Shown one piece after another: positions 24,770 through 36,356 of a stretch of 64,000 nucleotides of DNA; position 1 is the stretch's first letter; each line of letters begins with the position of its first letter. Under the pieces are notes generated by a model. It was not told where the DNA came from. It saw nothing but the letters and a program-made list of their open reading frames with translations, and did no database searches. Origin of the DNA: Phyto melanocephala (taxonomy: Eukaryota > Arthropoda > Insecta > Diptera > Rhinophoridae); NCBI GenBank assembly GCA_941918925.1, contig OW799234.1, forward strand, positions 47,832,412 to 47,896,411, read 5' to 3'. The position numbers and the translations under genes were made by a program.

Positions 24770-24963
24770 CCCGTTTAGGCTGTGTAATAATGAGTTTGCC
24801 AACGACTTCTCTTGGTTATCGTGATAAAAAGTAGCCTATGAGTTAATCTAGGTTATTATTTATCTATGTGCCGAATTTCATTTCGTTCCGTTCAGCCGTT
24901 TTTGCGTGATTGAGTAACAAATATCCAAACATACAAACATTCACATTTATTATATTAGTAGGA
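24770..24963 (+). mobile_element. Short SINE/RTE-like repeat, copy 2
   Basis: Contains AACGACTTCTCTTGGTTATC, AAAAAGTAGCCTATGAG, ATTTCATTTCGTTCCGTTCA, then GCCGTTTTTGCGTGATTGAG, and ends TTATTATATTAGTAGGATAC. It lies 80 bp after copy 1 in the same orientation and is more complete at the 3' end. Confidence 0.65.
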
Positions 24964-25379
24964 TACATAAAAATTTAGTATTAAAAAATGCCCACATTTT
25001 CTAAAATAAGACATGAGCAAAAATACCAAAAAAAACCCTGTTTTTTTTTTTAATCGGCAATGGAAAAAAGAAAAAACATAAAAAATCTTGCTTCGGAATA
25101 TTAAACAAATACAAAACATTACATTTATATATTGTGTTTACTGTAATATATTAGGGACTTTCAAGTGCAGTTTTTTTTTACTTTAAATATTTTAACATGT
25201 GTAGATTTTTTATTAAAAGCAGTAATCAATTGTTTTAACGCCAAAAGCCTATCGTCGACATCGGCCCTCTGAAGCAACTAGTAGAGCACACTTCATTCGC
25301 TCTAAGAATAAAAAAGAACGTTAGGAGTAAAGTTTTAATTAAATACCAGATATATCTACCAGAAGGCGTTTAGCTCAAC
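24964..25379. other. AT-rich stretch
   Basis: Nothing recognised apart from homopolymer runs. Confidence 0.45.
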
Positions 25380-26113
25380 TAAAAGTGGTTCGTACTTTAT
25401 TCCGGCGATCTTTCAAAAAAACGTTTAGCAACTTAATTTGGCAATTCTTTCTTTAAGTGTTTGATAAATTCAGCCGTGAAGAAAATGTGAAAACACCTGT
25501 ACATGCTCGCCCAAAGCACTGCTGTTGTTTGCTATAGTGCAATGCAGCTAAGTTCAACACGTCATCGTGACCAACAATTGAACATCTGACGAACATTTCT
25601 GATAATAATTTAAAATAAATTTTTGAATTTTCACGCTTACTAGGTTGAACTGACTCAAGAGATGAAGCCTACTGATCATATAAAGCGTTGTCAATACTTC
25701 GAATGGTTGGTTGAACAGACACAAGTAAATGATAACTTTATTTTTAGCTCTGAGACACATTTTCACATCAGTGGATTCGACAACAAGCAGAATTTCTGCA
25801 AATGAGATTGTTAAAAGATGTTTCATCTACAGGGAGGGTGCTATTTGGTGCCGTTAATGGGCTGGCGGCGTCATAAGTCAGTAATTCTTCGAAAATAAGC
25901 AGTAAGCAAGCTTGCTATTGCTAGATGATAGCAGACTTCTTGTGCCCAGAAATTAAGGATATTAACCTTTGCGGTATGTACTTCTAAGAGGATGGTGGCA
26001 CACGGCTATCGGACTTCTTTGCGCAAGAAATTCAAGGACTGCTTTATCTCACTTCGTAGCGATGTTCATCAGCCGCCACCATCATGTGATTTGAAACCGT
26101 TTGACTTCTTTAA
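25380..26113 (+). pseudogene. Mariner-type transposase fossil spanning the DDE core
   Basis: Ordered blocks in changing frames: FDKFSREENVKTPVHARPKH and STRHRDQQLNI (helix-turn-helix and linker), EMKPTDHIKRCQYFEWLVEQ, FSSETHFHISGFDNKQNF (compare FSDEAHF.L.G.VNKQN; the Asp of SDE is now Ser), WAGGVI..FFEN, DINL.GMYF.EDGGTRLSDF (compare FQQDGATCHTA) and PPPSCDLKPFDFF (compare PPRSCDLTPLDFFLWG). This is a nearly full-length DUF4817-type mariner transposase, dead by stops, frameshifts and loss of a catalytic Asp. The reading ends exactly where a TTAA-flanked MITE is inserted. It belongs to the same broad family as the deletion derivatives at 8773 and 53653. Confidence 0.8.
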
Positions 26114-26391
26114 CCTTTCTATACCCGCGCCAATTTTTGTAACACATATACCCGCACACGGTCTCACAGACCGAAAGTTTGAACTAGATGAAATACTAGT
26201 TTTTTGAAACAACGCTTTAAAACAAGGATTTTTATTTAAACTCGATGATATAATAACAAAAATAAAGCCATTCATTAAAATAATATTCAGTAATTTTATT
26301 GATTTTCAGTCGTCAACATATTAGTCTTCAAAACGTATTTACGTAAAATCGTTTTGTCGATCTCACAGACCAACGCGCGGGTATAGGAAGG
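26114..26391. mobile_element. piggyBac-type MITE with TTAA duplication
   Basis: TTAA at 26110-26113 and 26392-26395 flank inverted termini CCTTTCTATACCCGCGCC and CCTTCCTATACCCGCGCG (as read inward on each strand). A subterminal TCTCACAGACC occurs near both ends (26165, 26371). The element is 278 bp with no coding capacity. TTAA target duplication is the mark of piggyBac transposases. The TTAA lies within the codons after PFDFF of the mariner fossil, so the MITE is younger. Confidence 0.85.
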
Positions 26392-26395
26392 TTAA

Positions 26396-26867
26396 GGACA
26401 ATGGGAAAAGTGTAAATCAATAAGTCAATCCCAATTATATCTCAGTTTCATTGATAATATGGACCTTTATAGACCCTCCTACACAACAAACAAAATATTA
26501 TGATATGTCTCTGAAAGCTTTTGTTACAATTAACATCGTGCATTTTGGTAAGACCATCCTGTATTATTTTCATATAAGGTATAGTTGGTACAATAAATAA
26601 AACTCGCAGATCATCTGCAAAGTCTAAACTTTGTAGTTAAATTCAAACATTGGGCAGATTTGAAATCAACTTAAATGAAAATCTGGGACCAAGCCCCGAT
26701 TAACGAACGCGATCGTAATTTGACATGAATGATCATGTCTGCTCTGCTATTTTTTAAAAGTACGATCTGATGAATGTGTCATTTCATCTAAAAACATTTT
26801 TGGGCCTTACTAAATTCAAAAAGAAAATTAAAGTTTTGTAGCCATAAATAGTGAGCGGTATCGATAG
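26396..26867. other. Possible tail of the mariner fossil, then unassigned
   Basis: Right after the TTAA the sequence could continue the mariner C-terminus, but I see no firm motif. The rest is unassigned up to the LINE start. Confidence 0.4.
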
Positions 26868-28844
26868 ATACCTGCTCTTAAGGGACGCTCTACGGAGACG
26901 GCTCTACATGAGGTCATGGGGACTATAGAGAGGTCTCTCGAATTCGGGCAGTATACTATGGCAGCCTTCTTGGATATAGAAGGGACCTTCAATAATGTAA
27001 CCACCCTTGCGATTCAGCATGCCCTCACTGGTCTAGAGGTTGAGGAATACATCAGCAACTGGCTAGTGTCCATGCTGAGCACAAGGGTGGTTATTGCTAA
27101 TCTTGGTAACACCACTATGTCAAGGCTAGTGGAAAGAGGTACACCTCAGGGCGTTGTGATATCTCCACTGCTTTGGCTTATTGTTGTTAACAAGATTCTT
27201 ATTGAACTGGACGATAGCTTAATAAAGGTCGTGGCTTATGCGGACGATGTTGTGAAACTATAATCGGGACTGTTTCCGGACGTGATTAGCGATATAATGT
27301 CCGATGCCTTGAGATTACTAAGAAACTGGGCCACGGACAGCGGTCTAGTAGTAAACCCAAGCAAACCGGAACTGGTACTGTTCACAACAAAGAACAAGAT
27401 TCCGAGCTTCAGACCACCGAGGTTGGGGAACTGCGAAATTCCCCTATCGGATAAGGCGAAATATCTGGGTATTATCCTGGACAATAGATTGTCATGGAAG
27501 CTGAACGTCCAGCACAGGGTGAAGAAGGCTACGGTGGCCTACTACACGTGTCGTGGGATGTTTGGTAGGAAATGAGGACTTACCCCCAACATGATTAAAT
27601 GGATGTATACGGCCGTAGTACGTCCGATTCTCACTTATGGATCTCTGGTATGGTGGACTGCAACAGGGCGCAAATATGTTGTGGACCAGTTGTATAGAGT
27701 ACAGAGATCGGCATGCATTGGGATAATGGGAGCGATGCGAACTAGTCCTTCGGAGGCGATGAACACTATGTTGCATCTCGTTCCCATAGATATTCATATA
27801 TTGGCCACATCCGCAAGTAGTACGGTGAGGCTTAATGCGACTGGATGTTGGAGGTCGAGGACGTATGGCCATGCGAGTATATTGGCCACGCTGCCTTCGG
27901 GCGTGAATCAACCCTCTGACTACATTACGCCCTACATGGATTTTGATGGGGCGTTCAGAGTTCTTATTCCCTCCAGGAGAGAGTGGAATGGGGGTCGCCT
28001 ATACTGATCTATACGGATGTATACTGACGGTTCGAGGATGGAATGTGGTGTTGGATCTGGTGTCTTCTCTGATGGACCGGAGATTGAACTCTCCTTCCGT
28101 CTTCCGGATGATTGCAGCGTTTTTCAGGCGGAAGTACTCGCTATCAGGGAAGAATGTAGGATACTGAATGACGGGAATATCCACGGGAGCATTGGTATAT
28201 TTGTCGACAGTCAGGCGGCACTCTTGTCACTCAGGTCATACATTATTACGTCTAAATTAGTTAGCCAATGTAGAAAGGAACTGTCAAGGCTTGGTCAGCG
28301 GGCTGACGTTACTCTAGTTTGGATTCCTGCGCATAAGGGCCACTATGGTAACGAGCGTGCTGATGAGCTAGCCAGGGGAGGATCTGCTCTGGATATCTCT
28401 AATGCAATTGCAGTTGCAATCCCGTTGGGGACTATTAAGAGCAGAATCTCCAGACACTTTCTCCGGAAGGCTGATAACAGGTGGCGTGGGCTGAGCACGT
28501 GTAAGGTGGCACGGCTTACGTGGCCCTCTTTTGATGCACGACGTACATTGAAACTTACCAGTCGAAGTCGGAGGGACATATCGAGCTTGCTGGCGGTATT
28601 GACGGGTCACTGGATGTTAGGCAAACATGCAAGTCGGCTCGGACTCCCATCGAACGACCATTGTCGCAGTTGTCTGGATAGAGAGAAGGAGGAATCGGTT
28701 TTCCACTTTCTCTGCGAATGTCCTGCACTGGCGGCTAAGAGTAACAGATTTGTGGGCGAACATATACTAGATGGCCTCTCTGCGATATCTGAAGTTGGAC
28801 TGAATTATCTACTGAGATATCTCAGGGCCACGGAGTGGATCTAG
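26868..28844 (+). pseudogene. LINE ORF2: reverse transcriptase, RNase H, zinc knuckle; three stops, no frameshift
   Basis: All open segments lie in one frame, separated only by TAA at 27261, TGA at 27573 and TGA at 28005, and ending at TAG 28842. RT palm motifs: FLDIEGTFNNV (motif A), GTPQGVVISPLLW (motif B) and YADD at 27237-27248 (motif C); then DKAKYLGIILDNRLSW and the thumb (WMYTAVVRPILTYGSLVWW). From 28017 comes RNase H with all four catalytic acids: Asp4 (YTDGS), Glu39 (FQAE), Asp64 (VDSQ) and Asp116 (ERADE). The knuckle CRSC...H..C is at residues 216-233. It would copy element RNA at a nicked chromosomal site. The endonuclease and RT N-terminus are missing, so it is inactive, but decay is slight. 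Antisense frames here are shadows. Confidence 0.88.
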
Positions 28845-28980
28845 TACCCTTACTCTTGGATTTTATTCTGAGATACACTAGAAGCTGACGAGTGATGTGG
28901 TCCTGTCAAAACGGAGTCATACAGACTCTACTTGACTGTTGGCGTGCAGCGAACTACCACGATAACCAACCAACCAACCT
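26868..28980 (+). mobile_element. 5'-truncated R1/LOA-type LINE, RT to 3' tail
   Basis: Begins inside the RT domain at LKGRSTETALHEV (a stop lies just upstream at 26865) and runs through RNase H, zinc knuckle, a short 3' UTR and an (AACC)-rich tail near 28962-28978. GC content is visibly higher than in the surroundings. I could not identify a target-site duplication with confidence. The 3' flank is a minus-strand mariner fossil, so the LINE probably landed in it. Confidence 0.8.
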
Positions 28981-28984
28981 GCAC

Positions 28985-29185
28985 TTGAAAACAGACCTGA
29001 GTTTTGGTTTCACCAGTTTTGGGTGTATCGGATTTTCAGTGAATGCGTGCGTGTTTACATACCCGCCAAGATCAAAATGAGCTTCATCTGAAAAGATGAT
29101 TTTTTTGGCAAAATCGGCCAAGTAATGTCGCAATATTTCCCAGCGTTGTTCAAGCTTATACACAACCATATTCGTTCAGCGGAAG
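28985..29185 (-). pseudogene. Mariner-type transposase fragment
   Basis: The minus strand reads LEQRWEILRHYLADFAKKII, then FSDEAHFDLGGYVN and AFTENPIHPKLVKPK. These correspond to the first DDE block of mariner-type transposases (KIIFSDEAHF.L.GYVNKQN) followed by the Y.E.P.HP..V segment. The SDE aspartate is intact here. It is cut off at the LINE tail (28980); the remaining C-terminus is not seen beyond the LINE's 5' end. Confidence 0.75.
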
Positions 29186-31870
29186 GATAAAACAAATTAT
29201 CTGTCAAATCAGACATGAGCTAAGTGTTACCATTAACGAAATAGGGACTAGTTGAAAAAAAAAACGTTAGGTGGCGGACCCTTTACATATGAGAACCCTG
29301 TTATAATGATTAGTTTAAAGAACTATAAGTCGATAATAACGGAAATATATTCAAACGAACTGAAAACTGTACTGTTGACAATCATTTGTAAAAAAGAATA
29401 ACAACTATTTGCTATAATTTTGAAATTAAAAGCAATATTTTCAGTGAAATATCCTAATGAAATATACATGCATTTGTATGTGTGTATATTATGCAAATAA
29501 ATGAAAACATAAATTCTTTCAAATATGTTTATAAAAGTGTTTGAATGCATGTGAGAACTTTAAGTGATTTCAAATATTTTTGGGCGATATGAATGTTGTC
29601 TGCAACATATGGCTGTAACAATATTTATATCTGTATGAGTAATATGCAATTGTAAGTTTTCTTTAAAAATTAACTCAACCAAAAAAGTACAATTAAAAAA
29701 GGAAATAAAAAAACAAAGAGAAATCTACAAAATAGAATTTTTAATTTTTGTGCTTTAGTATTTTTGATTTTTTGATTTTCTCTAATATCTAATATCTAAC
29801 ATATCAGCATAAGCAACAATATCAGCAACAATTCAAACAACAAGATTACATACATAAAACAGCCGCAACTGGAGCAAGAGCACCAACATCGTAGTTCACA
29901 TTTGCTATTTAGACCACATTCGAACTTTGTGGTATTTGAACTATTTCATGTGGTCAAAGTTTTCGCATATCCGTTCGGCCTACATAGACAACCAGTCAGT
30001 TAGGCAGACACACAAACAGACTAAAGTATATTTTAATGTACACAAATACAAACAAATAAACGCACAAGCACATACAAAAAGTATGATGAGTTTATGATGA
30101 TGCCCTCATATTTTACCTCTATTTCATGTTTGCAATATTGGCTGTTCATAAAGTGCACGTGATTGTTCGGTTATTAGTACATAGTGAGTGTAAGTGTGTG
30201 GGTTTCTAGTCTAATAAGGCCTAAATAACGAAACCACACTTACCCAACAACTAACATACCGTGCACAAATCAACATACAAATACACTTACTTTGAAAAAA
30301 AATCCACAATTGTTAAACTGCCACTTCACTTTACTGTACTACTCCAGCTCTTGCTACAATTCAACTACTGATGTTGCCACTAAATGCATATGTTGGTACA
30401 TGTTTATGTGTGAGTAAAAACTACAAGAGCATATACAATTTAATTTTGCACTTGGTCATTTGTCCTTCAAAATACTGCCGGGTTTTTTCAGTGCTTCGAA
30501 TATTGTGTGCAACCAGCCACCTCTTTTACGCCCACACATTTTACTGCCATCACACACTTGCTCATTTCAATTCATATAAATTGTGGTTTTTGTTGGCGTT
30601 TTGAACGTTGAAATATTTTCGACTGTACGCGTTTATATCTTCATTAAAACCAAACTAAATACATTTTCAACGTACCTATAACCAGAGTTGTCGGGTTTAT
30701 GGAAACGTTTAAAATTGGTGGCAAAGTAGTAGTAGTTTTTTGATTTTAATATACTTCAGTTAGATGTACTGACTAGATCTTTTGCAAATACTATTAGAAA
30801 CTTTAAGCAATTTCGTTATCTTTTATCCGTGTCCCGTTCTTTACTTTCCCTATCCATTAAGGGCAAAGTCGATACCATAAATATACATAAACTAGAAAAA
30901 GACGTTCGTGTATTTTAGCAGTTTCTGATTCTTTTTCCGATCTTTCAAGAATTTATACTATAACTTCGATATCCATAGCTAGATCTCATAGTGTGTAATA
31001 TCAATATTTTTGCATCGAGGGGAGCCCTAATTTTTGATGCAGAAAATATAAAAATGCATCTTCTACACAATAACAAAAAATCCCAAATTAAGAGCATGAT
31101 CTTATAAAACATAACAAATTTTATACAAAATATTTATTTTGATACGAATTCATTTATACTTTGGTTTTTATAAAACATTTCAAAGTTTTTTTCTATCCTT
31201 AAAAATCAGTATTGCCAAAGCATTTTGTTTAGAATATTTTCTCTGATTTTATTCGTAAATGTAAATATTATATTCAATGTTAACCCTATAAATCAGCTGT
31301 AAAAATAAATGCTGAACTGTTAAAAATAGAACAAATATTGTATTGAAAAAATCTTAAAATGTTTGGAATAATACGTATTACTTTAACAATTAAGAAAAGA
31401 AGAAACAGAAAAAATCAGTATCGGTTGTGAGTACCGGTTGTGATAGTATAATTTCACGGCTATATCTACAGAATTTCATTTCAGAATATAAATATGTAGT
31501 CAGCACTAATAAATTGTGATTCTTGCAATAGAAATTTTATAATCACAAATGAAAAGTTGGATTCCAGGAACTGAACCATTCGATTGACAATGAATGTGGG
31601 TGTACGTGATGCTAATAAGTTTTGTGAATTTACAGAAGAGCGGTATGTTAGAACACGTAAATACATTTTTAATTTCTTTTATTTATTAGTTTTTCTTGAT
31701 TAGAAGCTGATTTTCGTGTGAACAAAGATGTGTATTTTATGTTGATGTGAAAATGTTGAATAGAAAAGAAAAACACATGCTGGCTGCTTATAAGTCAACA
31801 AAAAACATGTCTGTAATAATATATGAGTGCCTTAAAATCTAATATGGATTAATTTTAGAAGAAAAAAATT
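29186..31870. other. 2.7-kb AT-rich stretch without recognised genes
   Basis: No transposon motif or host exon seen. The region 29800-30660 is less homopolymeric and carries many CA/AC-rich words (ACACAAACAGACT, CAAGCACATAC), as unique fly intronic DNA often does. The 77-codon frame at 30371 has no motif I know. Confidence 0.45.
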
Positions 31871-32140
31871 TTTTTAAGACCTGTGGTATACCTAGTGTAG
31901 TCGAATGCATTGATGAGAAGCATATACATATCAAATCACCTGGAGATGACGTAAAATATATTTATTTTAATCGACAAAGATTTTACAACAACATAAATGT
32001 TATAGATGTAAGTATTAATAATACACGAGCATCAATTGTTATGCAAATGCATGAATTTTTTCCAGCCATAACGTACATACATACGTAAATGCAAGACATC
32101 CTGGAGCCAACCAAAATTTATTTGTCTGAAAAGACACTTT
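31871..32140 (+). pseudogene. PIF/Harbinger (HARBI1-like) nuclease fossil
   Basis: FKTCGIPSVVECIDEKHIHI, then KSPGDDVKYIYFNRQRFYNN and INVIDV, in one frame, match the DDE_4 core of Harbinger transposases (IPGVIGAIDGTHI.I..P......Y.NRK...S.NVQ.V). It keeps the first catalytic Asp in the CIDE/AIDG motif. About 50 bases on, in another frame, NARHPGANQNLFV matches the ..ARWPGS.HDS.IF block, with the second Asp lost (HDS is QNL). These elements cut and paste at 3-bp TWA sites. The C-terminal part and any MADF/Myb partner gene are absent. Confidence 0.75.
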
Positions 32141-32621
32141 TGCATAAGATTTTTTTTAACATAAAATTTTTTAATGGCTTAAGAAACAGCATATTTTGTT
32201 AGAGATTTTATTTTAATAATCATAATTTCACAATTTTCAAGTATTTTGGAAAAAAAACTAATGAAGCAAACAAATTGTGTTGAGTAAACGCTTCAGTTTA
32301 TCGACTGACATTTGACGTTTTTTTTCTATTTGTAACGAACAAATTCAGTTTATCAAATCCAAACAAATATGGGATATATGAAAGTACTTTTGTCGCAACT
32401 CCGATGAATTGATATCATCAATACAAGAACGAAAAACAGTTTTCGTTCGTTTTTTGCGAACGAATGAATTTATATGTTTTACAAGGACAGGCTGTAACAA
32501 AAAAACACTTAAATTTGCATTTAACGCCAAAAATTTTATTAGAAAAAACATTATCTTGGTCCCATTCAAAGGCTGGCCTGAAAATGTAAGCTTGTGTTTT
32601 TATGAATATAGAAAATATAAA
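32141..32621. other. AT-rich stretch without recognised genes
   Basis: Overlapping opposite-strand frames at 32345-32693 share no motif with known families. Confidence 0.45.
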
Positions 32622-32900
32622 TCTAATATATAAAATTCTCTTGGCACAGTGTTTGTAACAAAACTCCTCTGAAACGGCCTGACTGATTCTCATGAAATTT
32701 TGTGTTTATATTTAGTATGTTTGAGAATAGAACGTAAATAATTTTTCATGCTCCTAAGTAATAAAGTTGGTTCACCACAAAATTAGGCACTGCCAAGCCT
32801 AATCAAACTAAATTTTCATTTTTAACTACATCCAAATAACCCGCGGAAATATAATTAAATGTAAATAGAAGTGGGCGGTGCCATACCCACACAAATTAAA
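32622..32900 (+). mobile_element. Helitron 5' end, second family
   Basis: A^TCTAATATATAAAATTCTC, followed by GTTTGTAACAAAACTCCTCT, GAAACGGCCTGACTGATTCT and CATGAAATTTTGTG. This is the typical 5' end of insect Helitrons (TC start, AT-rich leader, then a CGG..TGA.CGATT....AAATTTT block). The preceding base is A, as required. A GTGGGCGGTGCCATACCCAC inverted repeat follows at about 32872. No CTRR end could be located, so the right edge is approximate. Confidence 0.6.
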
Positions 32901-33245
32901 AAGTATTTTTAAACTATTTCTACTACCATTTAAGAACATTTTTAAATATATGTATATTATTATTAATTACTTATTTGTTTAAAAACTATTAACGACAATT
33001 AATAAAATTATAACACGCAATGTGTTCAAATCATTTTCGAGTATGAGCTCCATACTAAAAATTAAAAAAATTAGTTTCATTCGAAAGCGGGGATTGGTGC
33101 TATGAACAAGAAATGTTTGCATTGTAATGGGCTTAAATCCAAAAATGAGCGAGCTGAAATATGTTGCGCGTGAGGAAAAGTGCACAACGCTTTATTCTTT
33201 TTTCTCATAAACCACATCCCCAAATACTTACAGTATAATTTAGAC
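32901..33245. other. AT-rich stretch
   Basis: Nothing recognised. Confidence 0.4.
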
Positions 33246-33780
33246 ATATAAACATATGGGTCAAAGGGTAGAAATGAAGTAGATGAAGGTGTCTATTTCA
33301 GTCAGGAAGGAGTTCAAATATCTTTTCGACTACCGGATGAATGCAGTTTACTTCAGCCTGAAATATCTGTTGTCTAACGAGCAGCACGCTTGCTTTTTAC
33401 TGGCAGCCAAGTGGCCATGAGATTCCTCATTTATATATAATCTCATTTAGGATTTCCGTACACCCTTAAATTTATAGCGATACAATCGAACATAACTTTT
33501 ATATTGGTGCGTGGATATGGGACCAGTGATGGGAGAAACTGCACAGCTGATGGCCTCGCAAAGATATCACTACTGTGGTATACCTCTCTATGCTTGCAAA
33601 ATTCGTATACATATGTATTTGCACATATCAGCCCAGATGAGACAAATATGCTTGGATATAATATTGCGCAATTGTCAGGGCTTTTAGTTAATTCTCGGCG
33701 CACCAAGGAGCTTTTGAAATTTGAAAGAAAGCCGCTGAAAGACCATGGAAATATTCTATATTGACTTTCGTGTAAGTTGT
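33246..33780 (+). pseudogene. LINE RNase H fossil
   Basis: Reads INIYGSKGRNEVDEGVYFSQ, then ISFRLPDECSLLQPEISVV, FTGSQVAMRFL, ITFILVRGYG, GRNCTADGLAKI. These align in order with the RNase H domain of the R1/LOA-type ORFs at 23.3 and 28.1 kb (YTDGSK, FRLPD.CSVFQAE, VDSQAAL, VTLVWVPGH, GNERADELA). Three of the four catalytic positions are changed or shifted. A later RRTKELLKFERKPLKD may be the stretch before the zinc knuckle. Old and inactive. Confidence 0.65.
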
Positions 33781-36356
33781 ATCGACGAAAAGGCACTGTT
33801 TTCGGGAATTACAGATTATATGCCTGTCAAAGATTGTAAAAATATGATTCGCTGAAATCTAAGATATTCCTATGTTTTCCATTTTCATACAGGTAGCACA
33901 AAGGAACTCAATACATGCAAGCTACAAAACAGCTGTCTTTTCTAACCACAATAAATTCTCTATTTTATTTTGACTATCAAAATATTCTCTGTAAATAATT
34001 TATAAGACAAGACAACGTTTAATCACAATACAGAAAATTGCTTTTTGGAAACCAATTTCGATTTAATTTTAATAATTCATGAATTTGTCAAATATCTACT
34101 ATTTATACTATACGAATTTTTATTAAACTCCATTCTATTAAGTCCTTATGTTCTTCTATTTCATTTTCATTTTATCTTAAATAAAAGAGAAATTTAGAAC
34201 AGGATAAAGTTTTTTATAATCATAATACATATGTATGTATCCCAGTTTTAAAAACATGTAAACCTTTAAGCAATATATAACGTTTGTGCATTAGCGATTG
34301 TGTGGTTTTGCTTTTCCTGATGGCTTTTCGAGTATGTTTGATTTGTTGCAATCATCGGCATAATCGTAATATTCTCTACAATTTTTTCTAGTTCTCTATA
34401 GCTGTTGTTTTCAGCTTAAATTTCCGTTACATACTTGGTCATCATAAACATGCAATTTTCAGTTAAACTAGAAATTTTCAAAAACAACCGCTACTATAAT
34501 GCACAATGTGACACACGCAAATACATACATACATACATCTTTCACTACTACAATGAACAATGCTTTAAAAATTGGCAACTAAATAAGTGTTTGTGAACCG
34601 TTTTTTCTAGATGAAGATTGTAATTTAGTGGCTTTTTTCTTTGTTGTTAAATAAAATTTCATTTTTACCACACACACAAAACGGACACCAATACATAAGT
34701 ATGTACTTATTCCCATGCATTTTCACAAAAAATTCAACAAGAAGCAAAAGGAAAATTCCAAAAATTCGTTTGAGATTTTTTTTTTTTTTTTTTGTAATTG
34801 CATTGGCCGTGGTATGAGTTGTGATTGTTGTAGCAGTGTTAGTTTTAAGATTTTTTGATATAAAACGTTAAAACAATATTGATTCAATGAGCATAAAATT
34901 AAATGGCATTTTAATATGAACGAAATGTAAAAATTGCCTTCAGTTCTTCATGCAATTGTCGGTAAGTAAAATAATATTGATTAAAAGTGTAATAAACGAA
35001 ACGAAGTGAGTAATAAAATTGTGGAAATAATTGGTAAACTGTTTGGATAGGTTTTTAATTAAAAAAAAAAAATAAATGTATTTTATTGAAGTTGAATACC
35101 TTTGAATTGTATAAGACGGACAATATAAGTGACTGACTTTTAATTATGTGCTTTAATCAAAAATGATAGTAATGATAGTAATGAGTAATCCTATTAAATT
35201 TTCAACCAGTTTAGAAATCAGTCTTCAAATTTGTAGTTTAAAACACAATACTTAATTAAAATTCATCCAACTGTTTGGCAATTTTTAATTTATATGTATT
35301 TAAAGCATTTTCAAAGGATTTTAATAATTACTAGACTCTGTGTTTCTATACTAGAACTTAAAAAAATAGGCGGAATATAAGTATGACATGTATACCGTTA
35401 CGCGCATCTGCTGCTTTATTAAAAGTTTCTGTTTATATTTTATGCAATATTAGTAAATTCTGTCTTATTCTATTTAAATTATATGTATAAATTAAATTTT
35501 TTGATTTATTTTAAATTTAATTCATGAAAGCTAAAATCACATTAGACAAAAAAAAATTTCAAGTTATGTTAATTAAATTAATTCCTTTTACTACATGTTC
35601 TTCTCTAACAGGCACTGCAAAGTTGGTAAAGTAATACACTCGTCATATTTACTATGTACAACGTTTATCGTCCTGCTTATCAAATATGATAGAAAATACT
35701 TAGTCTTCGTATTTTTAGCTGTATGAGACGAGCTCTGGCTGATTTTGCCATGAAAAAATTGTATGATTTAAGTTGTTAAAGGCTTATTCAGAATAGAAAA
35801 AATGCAAATAATTTAATTCAATTTTAAATTTTTTTAAGGTCATTAGAAGACAATATCTTAATAACAACTGATTTTAGCATAAATAATGATAAGGAAATCA
35901 GAACATAAAATTATCTAATATTATTTTAAACTCAGAAATTCTTAATATATCTAGCCTTAACCGCTAAAAATAAAGTTACATCTACAAAAACCAAAAATTT
36001 TAATTTCTTTATTATTTTTTATGAAAATCTTAATGTAGTCTGCCAATAAATGTTTGCAATTACTAGGTAAGTTTTGCCTTAAATCTCCATATAGAATTTG
36101 TGTTGTTAGTTGTAATTTAAAAAATAAGTTTTTTATTTTTATCAAATTTCCTATTTGCTAACGGCATTAACCGTAGCCTTGTTACCCATAGTGGATGCTT
36201 GTTAATGTTCTCGTTAAATTGAGGGAATCCTACATTGTGAGAAGAGCCTTAAGTCACATTCAACACTATTAAAGTTGTTTAAAAAATAAATTTTAATTCG
36301 AATTTTTCAGCTTCACTGTCGTCAAACTAAAATTTACACCAAGCTTTGCAATGCTT
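33781..36356. other. AT-rich stretch without recognised genes
   Basis: Contains an ACATACATACATACAT run (34522-34540), a T20-type run (about 34770-34793) and a duplicated ATGATAGTA near 35163-35182. No gene recognised. Confidence 0.45.

Noticed and set aside
27492..27911. 139-codon minus-strand frame
   Set aside because: Antisense shadow of the LINE reverse transcriptase frame.
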